A stretch of 57,840 bases of DNA from Candidatus Zixiibacteriota bacterium. Its GTDB lineage: Bacteria > Desulfobacterota > Binatia > UBA9968. This document shows positions 1-9,944 of this stretch, in pieces. The notes below the pieces were generated by a model that had not been told where the DNA came from, made no database searches, and was given only the letters and a program-made list of their open reading frames with translations. Where the stretch lies: the NCBI GenBank assembly GCA_035574315.1, contig DATLYW010000036.1, forward strand, positions 1-57,840, in the 5' to 3' direction. The position numbers were made by a program, and so were the translations under genes. The first letter of the stretch is position 1. Each line of letters opens with the position of its first letter.

Positions 1-29
1 TGAACCGCCTGAACCGCCGGAACCGTCAA
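1..29. repeat. 9-bp periodic GAACCG repeat fragment
   Basis: The window opens in a short tandem array in which TGAACCGCC-like units recur every 9 bases. Similar TTGAAC-type arrays occur in other gaps of this window (about 38940-38990 and 49355-49400), so this looks like a copy of a dispersed intergenic repeat, cut by the window edge. Confidence 0.45.
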
Positions 30-92
30 TGTCCCGTCCCGGGCCGATTCCCGCACCCGGGGGGCACCAACAACTCAAGCGAAGGACGCGCC

Positions 93-587
93 ATGGAAGA
101 CGATCGCATCGGTATCACCGTCACGGTCAACGGCAAGACGCATCGCGCCGAGGTCGAGCCCCGCGAGCTGCTCGTTTATTTTCTACGGGAGCGGCTCGGG
201 CTCACCGGAACTCACGTCGGCTGCGACACCAGTCAGTGCGGCGCCTGCACGGTTCATCTGGACGGCCGGGCCGTGAAATCGTGCACGGTTCTCGCCGTGC
301 AGGCGGACGGAGCGGAGGTGACGACGATCGAAGGGCTCGCGCGCGGCGGCGAACTCCACCCGGTGCAGGCCGCTTTTCACGAGAAGCACGGGCTCCAGTG
401 CGGCTTCTGCACTCCCGGCATGATCATGACGGCCGCCTACCTGCTGGCGCAGAATCCAGCTCCGAGCGAAACGGAGATCAGGCACGCGCTGGAAGGCAAC
501 CTCTGCCGCTGCACGGGCTACGTGAATATCGTGGAGGCGATCCGGCACGCGGCCGAGAACATGGGGGGCGCGCATGTATCCCGCTAG
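93..587 (+). CDS. coxS: CoxS-type [2Fe-2S] subunit of a molybdenum hydroxylase
   Basis: This 164-residue protein is the electron-transfer subunit of a xanthine dehydrogenase/CO dehydrogenase-family enzyme. It passes electrons from the molybdenum subunit to the FAD subunit in the cytoplasm. The N-terminal plant-type ferredoxin half shows [16 protein letters not shown] and a fourth cysteine in VKSC. The C-terminal four-helix half shows CGFCTPGM and CRCTGY, which bind the second cluster. Length and cysteine spacing are normal for the family. The ATG at 93 follows an AAGGA ribosome site. The next subunit starts inside its 3' end (14-base overlap), so the three subunits are coupled. The substrate cannot be told from this subunit. 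Confidence 0.93.
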   Translation: MEDDRIGITVTVNGKTHRAEVEPRELLVYFLRERLGLTGTHVGCDTSQCGACTVHLDGRAVKSCTVLAVQADGAEVTTIEGLARGGELHPVQAAFHEKHGLQCGFCTPGMIMTAAYLLAQNPAPSETEIRHALEGNLCRCTGYVNIVEAIRHAAENMGGAHVSR

Positions 588-1455
588 CTTCCGCTACCTG
601 AGGCCGCGCTCGCTCGCGGAAGCGCTGGAATTCCTGACGCGCCACGGCGAGGAAGCGAAGCTTCTCGCCGGCGGCCACAGCCTGCTTCCGGCGATGAAGC
701 TCCGGCTGGCGTCGCCGCGGTATTTGATCGATATCGGCGGGCTCCGGGAGTTGCGCGGCATCGACACGAGCCCCGGCGAAATGGTGATCGGCGCGCTCAC
801 GCTGCACGCCGAAATCGCCGCGTCGGACAGCGTCCGCCGCCTCCTTCCCGGGCTGGCCGAGGCTGCTTCGGTGATCGGCGACCTCCAGGTGCGCAATCGG
901 GGCACGATCGGGGGCAGCGTCGCGCACGCGGACCCGGGCGCCGACTTTCCCGTGATCCTCACGGCGCTGAGCGCCGCCTTTGTCCTGCAATCTTCTTCGG
1001 GAAAACGACGCGTGGCCGCGGACGGCTTTTTCCGGGATTTCTTCACGACCGCTCTCGCGCCCGATGAAATTCTCACGGAGATCCGGATTCCGCTTCCGCC
1101 CCGCGGCGCGGGAACGGCCTACGCCAAGCTCGGCCATCCCGCTTCCGGCTATGCGGTCGTGAGCGCCGGCGCGTGGCTGATCGTGGACTCGGCGGGCAAC
1201 TGCGAAAGCGCGCGCGTGGCGGTCGGCGGCCTGGACGGGATTCCGCGGCGCGCGGCGGCGACGGAAGCCGCCCTGCAAGGTCGGCCGTTGACGGCGGAAA
1301 ACATCGCCGCGGCCGCCGCCAGGGCGGCGGACGGGGCGAAAGCGGAAGGGGACACCTACGCCAGCGCCGAATACAAGCTGCACGTGGCGACGGTCTTCGC
1401 AAGACGCGCCATCGAGGCCGCGGCGGGTCGGGCGGGGAGGCAGGATCGGGCATGA
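574..1455 (+). CDS. coxM: CoxM-type FAD-binding subunit of a molybdenum hydroxylase
   Basis: This 293-residue protein is the flavoprotein subunit that takes electrons from the [2Fe-2S] subunit and hands them to the final acceptor. The FAD-binding motif [13 protein letters not shown] lies near residue 33, and a second one, [14 protein letters not shown], near residues 110-124. A CO dehydrogenase flavoprotein C-terminal domain follows from about residue 175. Length is typical. It overlaps coxS at its start, and its TGA overlaps the ATG of the large subunit (ATGA at 1452-1455). The gene order small-FAD-large is not the M-S-L order of classical form I CO dehydrogenases. Confidence 0.92.
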   Translation: MYPASFRYLRPRSLAEALEFLTRHGEEAKLLAGGHSLLPAMKLRLASPRYLIDIGGLRELRGIDTSPGEMVIGALTLHAEIAASDSVRRLLPGLAEAASVIGDLQVRNRGTIGGSVAHADPGADFPVILTALSAAFVLQSSSGKRRVAADGFFRDFFTTALAPDEILTEIRIPLPPRGAGTAYAKLGHPASGYAVVSAGAWLIVDSAGNCESARVAVGGLDGIPRRAAATEAALQGRPLTAENIAAAAARAADGAKAEGDTYASAEYKLHVATVFARRAIEAAAGRAGRQDRA

Positions 1456-3767
1456 CAACCGAGCACGGGAACGGAAAGCTGATCGGTGCGCCGGTGAGGC
1501 GGGTGGAGGATGCCGCCCTGATCACCGGAGCAGGTTGCTTCGTCGAGGATATTCGGCGTGCGGGCATGCTGCACATGGCGTTGCTGCGGAGCCCGCACGC
1601 GCACGCCAGGATCGTTTCCATAGATGCCCGCGCCGCCGGAGCGATGCCCGGAGTCGTTGCGGTGGTGACGGGCGAGGACGTCGCCGAGTTGCGCATCCCC
1701 GTTGCCGCGGTGGTCCAGGGACAGAAGATCCCGCCCCATCCGGTTCTGGCGCGTGGCGCGGTTCATGCGGCCGGCGTGCCGGTGGCGGCGGTGGTGGCCG
1801 AGACGCGCGCGCAGGCGGAAGACGCGGCCGCAGCCATCGAGGTCGAGTACGACGAGATGCCGGCGGTGGTCGATGCCGAGAAGGCGCTCGAGCCGGGAGC
1901 GCCCCTGGCGCGTGAAGAGCTGAGCGACAACGTTTGCTATGTCGCCACGAAGAAAGGCGGCGACGTCGACAAGGCGTTCGCCGAAGCCGATCACGTCGTG
2001 CGCATGCGCATCGCGAGCCCGAGGCAGGTCGCGCTCGCGATCGAGCCGAGGGGAATCGTCGCCGATCCGGAGCCGGCGGGCCGCGGGCTCACCGTCTGGG
2101 CCTCGACGCAGGCGCCACACCGGCTGCGCGCCGACCTCGCCACGGCGCTCGGCTTTCCCGAGCACAAGATCCACCTGATCGCACCCGACGTGGGCGGAGG
2201 CTTCGGCAGCAAGGGCCCGCTCTACCGGGAGTACGTGCTGGCCTGCCACATGGCGCTCAAGCTCGGCCGCCCGGTGAAATGGATCGCGACCCGCAGCGAG
2301 GATTTCGTGACCATGATTCAGGGACGCGATCAGATCATGAGGTCGGAGCTGGCGCTCAAGCGCGACGGTACCATGCTCGGCCTCAAGGTCCGTGTGGTCG
2401 CGAACGTGGGCGCTTATCTCTATTCCAACACCGCCGGCCCGCCGCAGCGCATGATGGCGATGGCTCCGGGCTGCTACCGGATCCAGAACTGCCACGTCGA
2501 GGTCGTCGCCGTCTTTACCAACACCGTCCCCACCGGACCTTACCGCGGCGCGGGGCGGCCCGAATCCGTCCTCAACATCGAGCGGCTCGTCGACAAGGCC
2601 GCTCGCGACCTGGGGATCGACCGACTGGAGTTGCGGCGAAAGAATTTCATCCGGCCCGAACAGTTTCCCTACCGCACCGGCGTGGGCGTCGAGTACGACT
2701 CGGGGGATTACGACAAGGCGCTCGCGGAGGCTTTGCGGCTTTCGCGCTACGACGACCTCGTCCGCCGGCGCGACGAGGCGCGCAGGCGCGGCGAGCTGGT
2801 GGGCGTGGGCGTTTCCACGTTCGTCGAGCCCAGCGGCGGCGCGGGCTTCGAAAGCGGCACCGTGCGCGTCGAGCGCACAGGGGAGATCACCGTGCTCACC
2901 GGATCCAGCTCGCACGGCCAGGGGCACGAGACTTCGTTCGCCCAGGTGATCGCGGACTTGTTGCGGGTCTCCATGGATCACGTCGCGATCCGTCACGGCG
3001 ATACCGTGGCCGTGCAGCAGGGCGTCGGCACGTTCGGCAGCCGCAGCATGGTGATGGGAGGCGGCTCGATGGCGATCGCGGCGCAGCGCGTGATCGAGAA
3101 AGGGCGCCGCATCGCGGCGCATCTGGCCGAGGCTTCGCCCGACGACATCGTGCAGGCCGACGGGGGCTTCGCGGTCGCCGGGGTGCCGGACAGGCGGATT
3201 ACGTGGCGGCAGATCGCCGCCGCAGCCTACGGCGGCAAGCTGCCGCCGGGAATGGAGCCGGGACTGCAGGAGACGGCCTTTTTCAATCCTCGCCGCGAAG
3301 CGTGGGGCTTCGGAACGCATGTCGCCATGGTCCGCATCGACAGGGAAACGGGAACACCGTCGATCGAGAAGCTGGTGCTCGTCGACGATTGCGGCGTGGT
3401 GGTCAATCCGATGATCGTCGAAGGACAGATTCACGGCGGGGTCGCGCAGGGGCTTGGCGAGGCGTTCCGCGAGCAGATGCTCTACGGCGAGAACGGCGAG
3501 ATACTTACCGGCACGCTGATGCACTACGCGGTGATGCGCGCGCCGGACATGCCGGTGCTGGTGCTGGGGGAGACCGTGACGCCGAACCCGTTCAACCCTC
3601 TCGGAGTGAAGGGCGTGGGCGAGGCGGGCACCAACGGCGCGCCGCCGGCCGTGGCCAACGCCGTCATGGACGCGCTTGCGCCCCTCGGGATCGATCACAT
3701 CGACATGCCGTACACGCCGCCCAAGCTCTGGGCGGCGATCCGCGACGCGGAGCGGCGGGCGCACTGA
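1452..3767 (+). CDS. coxL: CoxL-like molybdopterin-binding large subunit, form II type
   Basis: This 771-residue catalytic subunit belongs to the xanthine oxidase/aldehyde oxidase/CO dehydrogenase family. VGGGFGSKG (about residue 250) and GVGEAGTNGAPPAV near the C-terminus, with the catalytic Glu about residue 725, mark the cofactor site. The active-site loop reads GPYRGAGRPES near residue 363. Form I CO dehydrogenase has a Cys-containing AYRCSFR loop whose Cys binds copper; YRGAGR is the form II or 'putative CoxL' pattern. A true CO-oxidising role is therefore uncertain, and aldehydes or N-heterocycles are equally possible. The ATG at 1452 overlaps the coxM stop; the frame is open further upstream but that part is coxM shadow. 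Likely maturation genes lie about 22 kb away (26-30 kb). Confidence 0.9.
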   Translation: MTTEHGNGKLIGAPVRRVEDAALITGAGCFVEDIRRAGMLHMALLRSPHAHARIVSIDARAAGAMPGVVAVVTGEDVAELRIPVAAVVQGQKIPPHPVLARGAVHAAGVPVAAVVAETRAQAEDAAAAIEVEYDEMPAVVDAEKALEPGAPLAREELSDNVCYVATKKGGDVDKAFAEADHVVRMRIASPRQVALAIEPRGIVADPEPAGRGLTVWASTQAPHRLRADLATALGFPEHKIHLIAPDVGGGFGSKGPLYREYVLACHMALKLGRPVKWIATRSEDFVTMIQGRDQIMRSELALKRDGTMLGLKVRVVANVGAYLYSNTAGPPQRMMAMAPGCYRIQNCHVEVVAVFTNTVPTGPYRGAGRPESVLNIERLVDKAARDLGIDRLELRRKNFIRPEQFPYRTGVGVEYDSGDYDKALAEALRLSRYDDLVRRRDEARRRGELVGVGVSTFVEPSGGAGFESGTVRVERTGEITVLTGSSSHGQGHETSFAQVIADLLRVSMDHVAIRHGDTVAVQQGVGTFGSRSMVMGGGSMAIAAQRVIEKGRRIAAHLAEASPDDIVQADGGFAVAGVPDRRITWRQIAAAAYGGKLPPGMEPGLQETAFFNPRREAWGFGTHVAMVRIDRETGTPSIEKLVLVDDCGVVVNPMIVEGQIHGGVAQGLGEAFREQMLYGENGEILTGTLMHYAVMRAPDMPVLVLGETVTPNPFNPLGVKGVGEAGTNGAPPAVANAVMDALAPLGIDHIDMPYTPPKLWAAIRDAERRAH

Positions 3768-3894
3768 GGCGCCTGCTTCGCCGGCCGCGAGCCCGGACGT
3801 AACCGGTGCCGACATTGAAGACGTGGTTGCCGTTGTCGGCATTTCGGCCCACGCGATCGAAGGCGTCGAAGAACCCCTCGTGGCGGACGGCGCG

Positions 3895-6447
3895 CTAGGT
3901 TTCGGCGCGAAGCGCCTCGAGGGGAGAACGGCGAAAAATTCCCGCGCAGCCCGCGATGCCCGCCAGGAGGGTCGTACCGGCCGCGGCGGCGAGGACGAGC
4001 ACGAGCGACGACCACGAGATCACCGCAGCGGTCCCCAGGAAGTAGAAGCTCAGCCCCCAGGTCGCGAGAACCGACAGCGCGGCGCCGCTCCCGCCGGCGA
4101 TGACGCCGAGAAACAGGTATTCGGCGGCGACCGCGGCGACGATCTGAGCCCGAGGAGCTCCGAGCGTTCGCAGCAGAATGCCTTCCCTGACGCGTTGCGC
4201 GCGGCTGCCGAGGACGGCGCCCGCGAGCACGGCAGCTCCCGTGACGATCGTGAACAGGGCGATGAAGCGGATCGCGCCTGCGACCTTCCGGAGAATCGCG
4301 CTCAGGGTCTCGAGCACCAGACCGAGGTCGATGATCGAGACCGTCGGGAAACGCTCGGCCAGGGCGCGCTGGACGCGGGCGAGCGCTTCCCTGGAGTCGG
4401 CGCGCGTCAGGATCGCGTAGAAGCGCGGCGCGCTTTCGAGCACGCCTTCCGGAAAGACGACGAAAAAGTTGGGACGCAGGCGCTGCCAGTCGACTTCCCG
4501 AAGGCTTGCCACCCGGACCGCCAGCCGCACTCCCTGGACGTCGAATTCCAGCCGGTCGCCGATGCGGACGCCGAGCGTTTCGGCAATCCCGGTTTCGAGC
4601 GAGACCGGTACGGGGCCGCCGTCGGGAGGCGCGCTCGGGTACCAGCGGCCCGCGGCCAGCGTTTCGGTGCTCGCAAGACCGCTCCGGAACGTCGAGCGAT
4701 ACTCCCGCCGCAGCGCCCAGTAGGGGATGGGCGCCTTCGGGTCGGCCCGCAGCTCCTCGACGCGCCGGTCCTTCACGGCCGAAAGCCGCATCGTGACCAC
4801 AGGCACTTCCTCGGAACCGCGTATGCCGAAGGATCGCAGCAGCGCCGCCACGCCGTCGCGCTGATCCTGCTGCACGTCGAAGAGCACCAGGTTGGGCTCG
4901 CCTTCGCCGACGCGGTCGAGGACCTGGTTGAGGAGCATGCCGCGGACGCCATAAAGCGTCGCCAGCAGGAACGTCCCCAGACCGACCGCGAGCGTCAGCG
5001 CCGCCGTCTGGTTGTCGGGGCGGTGCAGGTTGGCGAGCCCCTGGCGCCAGGGGAAGGGAAAAAAGGCGGGCGTGATTTTCCTCGCCAGAAGCGCGCTGCC
5101 GCGGGCGAGCCCGGTGAGCAGCGCCGAGACGACGAGAATCGCCGCCGTGAACCAGAGACCGTGCAACCATCGACCCGCGGCTGCGGCGGCAAACCCCAGG
5201 ATCCCGACAACGAGGATTGTCCCCAGAGCCCAGAGCACCGGGTCGCGGGCCGGGCTCTTCACGGGCTCGCAGGAGGCGCGCAACGCCGCGAGCGGCGCCA
5301 CCTTTCTCAGCCCGACCAGCGGCAGGAGAGCGAACAGAGCGGCCGCCGCCATGCCCACGAGAAGCCCGGCGACAAGTCCCGGGAGCGAGAACGAGGCGGC
5401 GGGGGCCACGGGCAGGAAATCGGCCAGCGCCAGCGGCAGCAGCGCCTGGAGCGCCGCGCCCAGCGCCGCCCCCGCGATCGAGCCGGCCGCTGCGATTGCG
5501 AGCGCCTGGATCAGGTAAACGGCGACGGTTTCCTCCGGCAGCGCCCCGATGCACCGCAGCGTCGCGGCCGCAGCCCGCTTTTCCCGGGCATAGGCGTGGA
5601 TGCCGCTGGCAACGCCGACGCCGGCGAGCAGCACGGCAACGAAGGTCGCGAGCTGGAGATAGCGGGAAAGGTTTTCCGTGGCGTGCTCGATGCGCCTCAA
5701 GCGCCGGCTCACGGTGTCCGCTTCCAGGCGCAAGGCGCTCAGCTGCCCCGAGAGCCCGTGGGCGAGCCGGTCCGCGTCCATTCCATCCGGCAGCTTGAGG
5801 AAGACACGGTAACGCGCCAGGCTGCCGGTCCGGATCAGCCCGGTTTCCTCCAGAAAGGCGAGCGGAATGTAGACCCGCGGGCTGATCAGCGACAGCGCCG
5901 GGGTTTCCCCCGGGATCCTGATGAGCTTTCCCGCGATGCGGAACTGCCGATCTCCGATCCTCACGAAATCGCCGACCCCCGCATTCATCTGGTGCATCAG
6001 GGCTTCGTCGACGAGCGCGTTGGGTCCGTCCCGGAACCGGGCCGCCGCCTCCGGCGGGTCCGTCTCAAGCTTGCCGTAGTACGGAAACCCGCCCGCGAGC
6101 GCGCGCACCTGGACCAGGCGCGAGCCGCCGCCCCGGGGAAAGTAGGCCATCGAAGCGAAGCTCACCTGGCGCGATCGCTCGCCTGGAAGCGAGGCGACGA
6201 GGGCTTCGGCTTCCGCCGAAAACGGCTCGCGGCCGGCGATGGCGAGATCGGCGCCGAGCAGGATCTTCGATTGCGCCCGCACGCTCCGCTGCAGGCTGTC
6301 GCGGAACGAGAACGCGCCGACGACGGCCGCGACGCCGAAAACGACGCCAACCATCGACAGCAAAACGGACTTCAGGCCGCGGCGTGCGTCACGCGCAGCG
6401 ACGCGCCAGACCCATGGGCCCGGAAAGAGCGCGAAGGCGGCGGTCAC
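3895..6447 (-). CDS. YbbP-like ABC transporter permease (FtsX/MacB superfamily)
   Basis: This 850-residue inner-membrane protein is the permease partner of the adjacent ATPase. It has an N-terminal membrane segment, a MacB-type periplasmic domain, a cluster of membrane helices around residues 240-480 and a second FtsX-type helix set at the C-terminus (about 715-835). The duplicated FtsX architecture and length match YbbP. It starts with GTG at 6447, which overlaps the ATPase stop (GTGA), so the two are translationally coupled. With the divergent TesA-type esterase this reproduces the tesA/ybbA/ybbP neighbourhood of Proteobacteria. The substrate is unknown; lipoprotein or lipid release is a guess from the superfamily. 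Confidence 0.85.
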   Translation of the reverse strand: MTAAFALFPGPWVWRVAARDARRGLKSVLLSMVGVVFGVAAVVGAFSFRDSLQRSVRAQSKILLGADLAIAGREPFSAEAEALVASLPGERSRQVSFASMAYFPRGGGSRLVQVRALAGGFPYYGKLETDPPEAAARFRDGPNALVDEALMHQMNAGVGDFVRIGDRQFRIAGKLIRIPGETPALSLISPRVYIPLAFLEETGLIRTGSLARYRVFLKLPDGMDADRLAHGLSGQLSALRLEADTVSRRLRRIEHATENLSRYLQLATFVAVLLAGVGVASGIHAYAREKRAAAATLRCIGALPEETVAVYLIQALAIAAAGSIAGAALGAALQALLPLALADFLPVAPAASFSLPGLVAGLLVGMAAAALFALLPLVGLRKVAPLAALRASCEPVKSPARDPVLWALGTILVVGILGFAAAAAGRWLHGLWFTAAILVVSALLTGLARGSALLARKITPAFFPFPWRQGLANLHRPDNQTAALTLAVGLGTFLLATLYGVRGMLLNQVLDRVGEGEPNLVLFDVQQDQRDGVAALLRSFGIRGSEEVPVVTMRLSAVKDRRVEELRADPKAPIPYWALRREYRSTFRSGLASTETLAAGRWYPSAPPDGGPVPVSLETGIAETLGVRIGDRLEFDVQGVRLAVRVASLREVDWQRLRPNFFVVFPEGVLESAPRFYAILTRADSREALARVQRALAERFPTVSIIDLGLVLETLSAILRKVAGAIRFIALFTIVTGAAVLAGAVLGSRAQRVREGILLRTLGAPRAQIVAAVAAEYLFLGVIAGGSGAALSVLATWGLSFYFLGTAAVISWSSLVLVLAAAAGTTLLAGIAGCAGIFRRSPLEALRAET

Positions 6448-7157
6448 GCGCTCCCGCCTCCGCCCGCGTCGGGCGCCGTCGCGCCGCCGTCGAGGACGCC
6501 GCCTCTCAGCGTGAGCGTGCGGCTCGCCTGGCGCGTGAGATCTCGATCGTGCGTCACCAGCACGAGCGTCGTTCGGGCGCTCGAGTTCAGCTCGAAGATC
6601 AGCCGGGCGATGTCGCGGGCCGTCTCGGCGTCGAGGTTTCCGGTCGGCTCGTCGGCGAAGAGTATCTTCGGGCGGTTCATGAAGGCGCGCGCGATGCCCA
6701 CCCGTTGCTGCTCCCCGCCGGAAAGCTGGGCGGGGTAATGGTGCCGCCGCTCGGCCAGCCCGACCCGTTCGAGCAGCTCGGCGGCGCGGCTGCGGGCGCC
6801 GCTTTCGCCGCGAATCTCCGCAGGCACCATCACGTTCTCGAGCGCGGTCAGCGACGGCAGGAGCTGAAAAGTCTGGAAGATGAAGCCGATCTCACGATTG
6901 CGGATCCGCGCGAGCTCTTCCTCGGACAGCCGGTGGAGCGGCAGGCCGTCGAGCAGCACCGCGCCCGAGGTGGGGCGCTCCAAACCCGCGCAGATCGCGA
7001 GCAGCGTGGTCTTGCCGCTTCCCGAGGGCCCAACGATCGCGCACGCCGTCCCGGCGCCGATCTCGAAGGAGACGTCGTCGAGAACGGTGATGTCGCGGTT
7101 CCCGCTCTTAAAAACCTTGGTGAGATGTTCTACCCTGAGAATCGGCGTCGCGGTCAT
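6444..7157 (-). CDS. YbbA-like ABC transporter ATP-binding protein
   Basis: This 237-residue ATPase belongs to the LolD/MacB/YbbA group. It shows Walker A GPSGSGKTT (about residues 39-47), a Q-loop in IFQTFQLLPSL, the signature LSGGEQQR, Walker [13 protein letters not shown] and a switch His in LVTHDRD. It should power the permease encoded immediately downstream with a 4-base overlap. The region between its start (7157) and the divergent esterase (7213) is only 55 bases, so the two promoters must overlap. Confidence 0.92.
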   Translation of the reverse strand: MTATPILRVEHLTKVFKSGNRDITVLDDVSFEIGAGTACAIVGPSGSGKTTLLAICAGLERPTSGAVLLDGLPLHRLSEEELARIRNREIGFIFQTFQLLPSLTALENVMVPAEIRGESGARSRAAELLERVGLAERRHHYPAQLSGGEQQRVGIARAFMNRPKILFADEPTGNLDAETARDIARLIFELNSSARTTLVLVTHDRDLTRQASRTLTLRGGVLDGGATAPDAGGGGSA

Positions 7158-7212
7158 CGGCTGCGGCGAAGGGTCCGGAAGATCGCGGGGCGGCGCGGCA
7201 TACCGGTCGGCA

Positions 7213-7884
7213 ATGCTTCACTGTAGATTCTTTGCCCGGGCAACACAACACGGAGCGGCCGGCCTCGCCGCCGCGCTGCTTTTCTTCGTCTGGGCCGCGG
7301 CCGCGCCCGCCGCGGCGGGCCGGACCGTGCTCTTCCTGGGCGACAGCATCACGGCGGGCCACGGCGTCGACCCGGAGCTCGCCTATCCGGCTCTCATCCA
7401 GCGGCGCATCGAAGAGAACGGCTGGGATTTCCGGGTCGTCAACGCGGGGCAGAGCGGCGATACGAGCGCCGGCGGGCTCGGGCGGCTCGACTGGCTGCTC
7501 AAGAATCGGATCGACGTTCTGGTCCTGGAGCTGGGAGGAAACGACGGGCTGCGCGGCTTCCCCGTGGAGGCGACTCAGAAAAACCTTCAGGCGATCATCG
7601 ATCGCACCAAGCAACGCTATCCGGAGGCGAAAATCGTCGTTGCCGGCATGAAGGCGCCCCCGAACATGGGAAGCGACTACGGCCGGCGGTTCCACGCCAT
7701 GTTCGCCGCGCTGGCGAAGACCAATCGGGCCGCGCTCATCCCCTTCATCCTCGAGGGCGTGGGCGGAGTCCGCCGCCTCAATCTCCCGGACGGCATCCAC
7801 CCCACGGCCGAAGGGCACAGGATCGTCGCCGCCAACGTCTGGAGGGTGCTCGAGCCGGTGCTGCGTTCCCTGCTCGCGCGCTGA
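7213..7884 (+). CDS. tesA: TesA-type SGNH lysophospholipase/arylesterase, exported
   Basis: This 223-residue SGNH hydrolase would cleave ester or thioester bonds in the periplasm. A signal peptide covers about residues 1-36 (basic start, hydrophobic AAALLFFVWAAAA, then an Ala-rich cleavage region). The nucleophile Ser is in FLGDSITAGHG (Ser45), the Gly and Asn blocks are NAGQSGDTSAGG and ELGGNDGLRG, and the Asp-His pair is in DGIHPTAEGH (about 193-196). The ATG at 7213 gives the signal peptide directly; the frame is open far upstream but only as antisense shadow. It is divergent from the ybbA-like gene, the usual arrangement for tesA. Confidence 0.9.
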   Translation: MLHCRFFARATQHGAAGLAAALLFFVWAAAAPAAAGRTVLFLGDSITAGHGVDPELAYPALIQRRIEENGWDFRVVNAGQSGDTSAGGLGRLDWLLKNRIDVLVLELGGNDGLRGFPVEATQKNLQAIIDRTKQRYPEAKIVVAGMKAPPNMGSDYGRRFHAMFAALAKTNRAALIPFILEGVGGVRRLNLPDGIHPTAEGHRIVAANVWRVLEPVLRSLLAR

Positions 7885-7921
7885 CGGCGGCGGCAGCGCG
7901 CGCAGGACGGCCGCGCCCGCA

Positions 7922-7950
7922 TTGACGGCCGGGCGGGCATCGCATAGTGT
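7922..7950 (+). promoter_or_regulatory. candidate sigma-70 promoter for the Lrp-type gene
   Basis: TTGACG at 7922-7927 matches five of six -35 bases. The best -10 is CATAGT at 7943-7948 (4/6, spacer 15) or TAGTGT at 7945-7950 (spacer 17). A strong AGGAGG ribosome site follows at 7973-7978, seven bases before the ATG. Confidence 0.35.
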
Positions 7951-7985
7951 CGTTGCCGTCGGGAGCGAACTCAGGAGGATCCGTT

Positions 7986-8270
7986 ATGGTCACTGCCATC
8001 GTTTTGCTGACGGTCGAGCGCGACAAGATCAACCGGGTCGCGGACACGATCGCCGATCTGGACGGCGTGAGCGAGGTCTATTCGGTCGCGGGCCGCTACG
8101 ATCTCGCCGTGGTCATCCGTGTGCGCGACAACGACGCGCTCGCCCGGGTCGTCACCGAGCATATCCGCGGCGTCCCCGGCATCACTTCGTCCGAAACGCT
8201 GATCGCTTTTCGCGTCTACTCGCGCCACGATCTGGAGCGCATGTTTTCGATCGGGCTGGAAAAGGCCTAG
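7986..8270 (+). CDS. stand-alone Lrp/AsnC ligand-binding (RAM) domain protein
   Basis: This 94-residue protein is only the alpha-beta effector-binding domain of Lrp/AsnC regulators, with no helix-turn-helix. The sequence runs from TAIVLLTVERDKI through the repeat-like GVSEVYSVAGRYDLAVVIR and ends after TLIAFRVYSRHDLERMF, the typical RAM fold pattern. Such single-domain proteins bind small molecules such as amino acids and can modulate full-length Lrp paralogues. The start is fixed by AGGAGG at 7973-7978. It is convergent with tctA. Its target and ligand are unknown. Confidence 0.85.
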   Translation: MVTAIVLLTVERDKINRVADTIADLDGVSEVYSVAGRYDLAVVIRVRDNDALARVVTEHIRGVPGITSSETLIAFRVYSRHDLERMFSIGLEKA

Positions 8271-8352
8271 CGCTCAGGGATTCCGCCGATTGCAGGCGCG
8301 TTCCGGTGAAGCTCCGCTCCCGGGCCGACGAGCGCGCCGATCCGGGATCGCT

Positions 8353-9840
8353 TCAACCGGCTCGGGCGCGCCGCAGGACAACCGGAACGATCAGGAGCAA
8401 GGCGGAAATCAGCAGCAGCCCGGCTGCGATCGGCTGCGTGACCAGGACCAAGAAATCGCCCTGGCTGATGGCGAGCGCGCGCCGGAGCTGGGTTTCGGCG
8501 AGCGGGCCGAGGATCAGGCCGATCACCGCCGGGGCGACCGGAATGTCCCAGCGCCGCATGACAAAGCCGAGCAGGCCGAAGACATAGAGGATCAAGAGGT
8601 CCACCGCGGACTGGTGCAGGCTGTACGCGCCGAGCGTGGCGAAGAGCAGGATGCCGCCGTAAAGCAGCGGTTTGGGAAGGGCCAGAACCTTGACCCAGAT
8701 ACCGACCAGCGGGAGATTGAGAATCAGCAGCAGGACGTTGCCGACGTAGAGGCTGGCGATCAACCCCCACACCAGCTCCGGTTGCGCCTGGAACAACAGC
8801 GGTCCCGGCTGAATGCCGTAGTTCTGAAACGCTCCGAGCAGGACCGCGGCCGTGGCGGAGGTCGGAATGCCGAGCGTCAAGAGCGGCACCAAGGCGCCGG
8901 TTACCGAAGCGTTGTTGGCCGCTTCCGGGCCCGCCACCCCTTCGATCGCGCCGTGGCCGAACTCGTGCGGATATTTGGTGAGCCGCTTTTCGGTCGCGTA
9001 GGAAAGAAACGTCGGAATCTCGGCGCCGCCCGCGGGGATCGAGCCGAAGGGAAAGCCGATGATCGTGGCGCGGAGCCAGGCGGGCACCGACCGCTTCCAG
9101 TCCTCTTTCGACATCCACAGCGACCCCTGGAGCTTTTCGATCTTTTCCTCCAGCCGGCTCGAATAGGCAGCCACGTAAAGCGCCTCGCCGACCGCGAAGA
9201 GCCCGACCGCGAGCACCACCACGTCGATTCCGTCGAGCAGCTCGGGAATCCCGAACGTGAAGCGCGACTGGCCGGTCTGGCTGTCGATGCCGACGAGCCC
9301 CAGGAGGAGCCCGAGAAAGAGACTGGTCAGCCCGCGGGCGGTGGAGCGGCCGATCACCGCCGAGACCGTGGTGAAGGCGAACACCATCAAGGCGAAATAC
9401 TCCGCCGGACCGAATTTCAGGGCGAACTCGATCACGATCGGAGCGAGCAGCGTGACGAGCAATGTCGCGATCGTCCCGGCGACGAACGAGCCGATCGCCG
9501 CGGTCGCCAGCGCGGGACCGGCGCGCCCGTTTTTCGCCATGAGGTTGCCCTCGAGCGCGGTGGCGATCGAGGCCGACTCCCCCGGCGTGTTCAAAAGGAT
9601 GGTCGTGGTCGAGCCGCCGAACATCGCTCCGTAGTAGATGCCGGCGAACATGATCAAAGCCCCGGTCGGATCGAGCTTGACCGTGAGCGGCAGCAGCATG
9701 GCGACGGTGAGGGCCGGGCCCACTCCGGGCAGGACGCCGACGAACGTTCCCAGCGTGACGCCGAGAAAGCCCCAGAAAATATTGAACGGTGTCAGGGCGA
9801 CGTCGAAGCCTTGGGCGAGCGATTGTAGGGTGCCCGTCAT
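8353..9840 (-). CDS. tctA: TctA-type large permease of a tripartite tricarboxylate transporter
   Basis: This 495-residue inner-membrane protein has 11-12 hydrophobic helices. Family motifs are visible: [20 protein letters not shown] near the N-terminus, and [20 protein letters not shown] followed by [20 protein letters not shown]. It forms the channel of a sodium- or proton-coupled TTT importer with TctB and the periplasmic TctC encoded upstream. The ATG at 9840 ([12 protein letters not shown]) is preferred to an in-frame start 12 codons earlier because family members begin just before the amphipathic [11 protein letters not shown] segment. The gene order tctC-tctB-tctA on the minus strand is canonical. 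Confidence 0.93.
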   Translation of the reverse strand: MTGTLQSLAQGFDVALTPFNIFWGFLGVTLGTFVGVLPGVGPALTVAMLLPLTVKLDPTGALIMFAGIYYGAMFGGSTTTILLNTPGESASIATALEGNLMAKNGRAGPALATAAIGSFVAGTIATLLVTLLAPIVIEFALKFGPAEYFALMVFAFTTVSAVIGRSTARGLTSLFLGLLLGLVGIDSQTGQSRFTFGIPELLDGIDVVVLAVGLFAVGEALYVAAYSSRLEEKIEKLQGSLWMSKEDWKRSVPAWLRATIIGFPFGSIPAGGAEIPTFLSYATEKRLTKYPHEFGHGAIEGVAGPEAANNASVTGALVPLLTLGIPTSATAAVLLGAFQNYGIQPGPLLFQAQPELVWGLIASLYVGNVLLLILNLPLVGIWVKVLALPKPLLYGGILLFATLGAYSLHQSAVDLLILYVFGLLGFVMRRWDIPVAPAVIGLILGPLAETQLRRALAISQGDFLVLVTQPIAAGLLLISALLLIVPVVLRRARAG

Positions 9841-9944
9841 GCCGGCATCCGCCCTGCCGGCTCGCCCGAGTCGCAAGCGCCGGGAAGCGACCTGTCGACG
9901 TCCCGCTTGAGCCGGAAGGAAACCGAGCGGATCATGGGGTTAGG

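Noticed and set aside
1452..3767. Annotation as a true aerobic form I CO dehydrogenase
   Set aside because: The active-site loop is YRGAGR without the copper-binding Cys, and the subunit order is not M-S-L.
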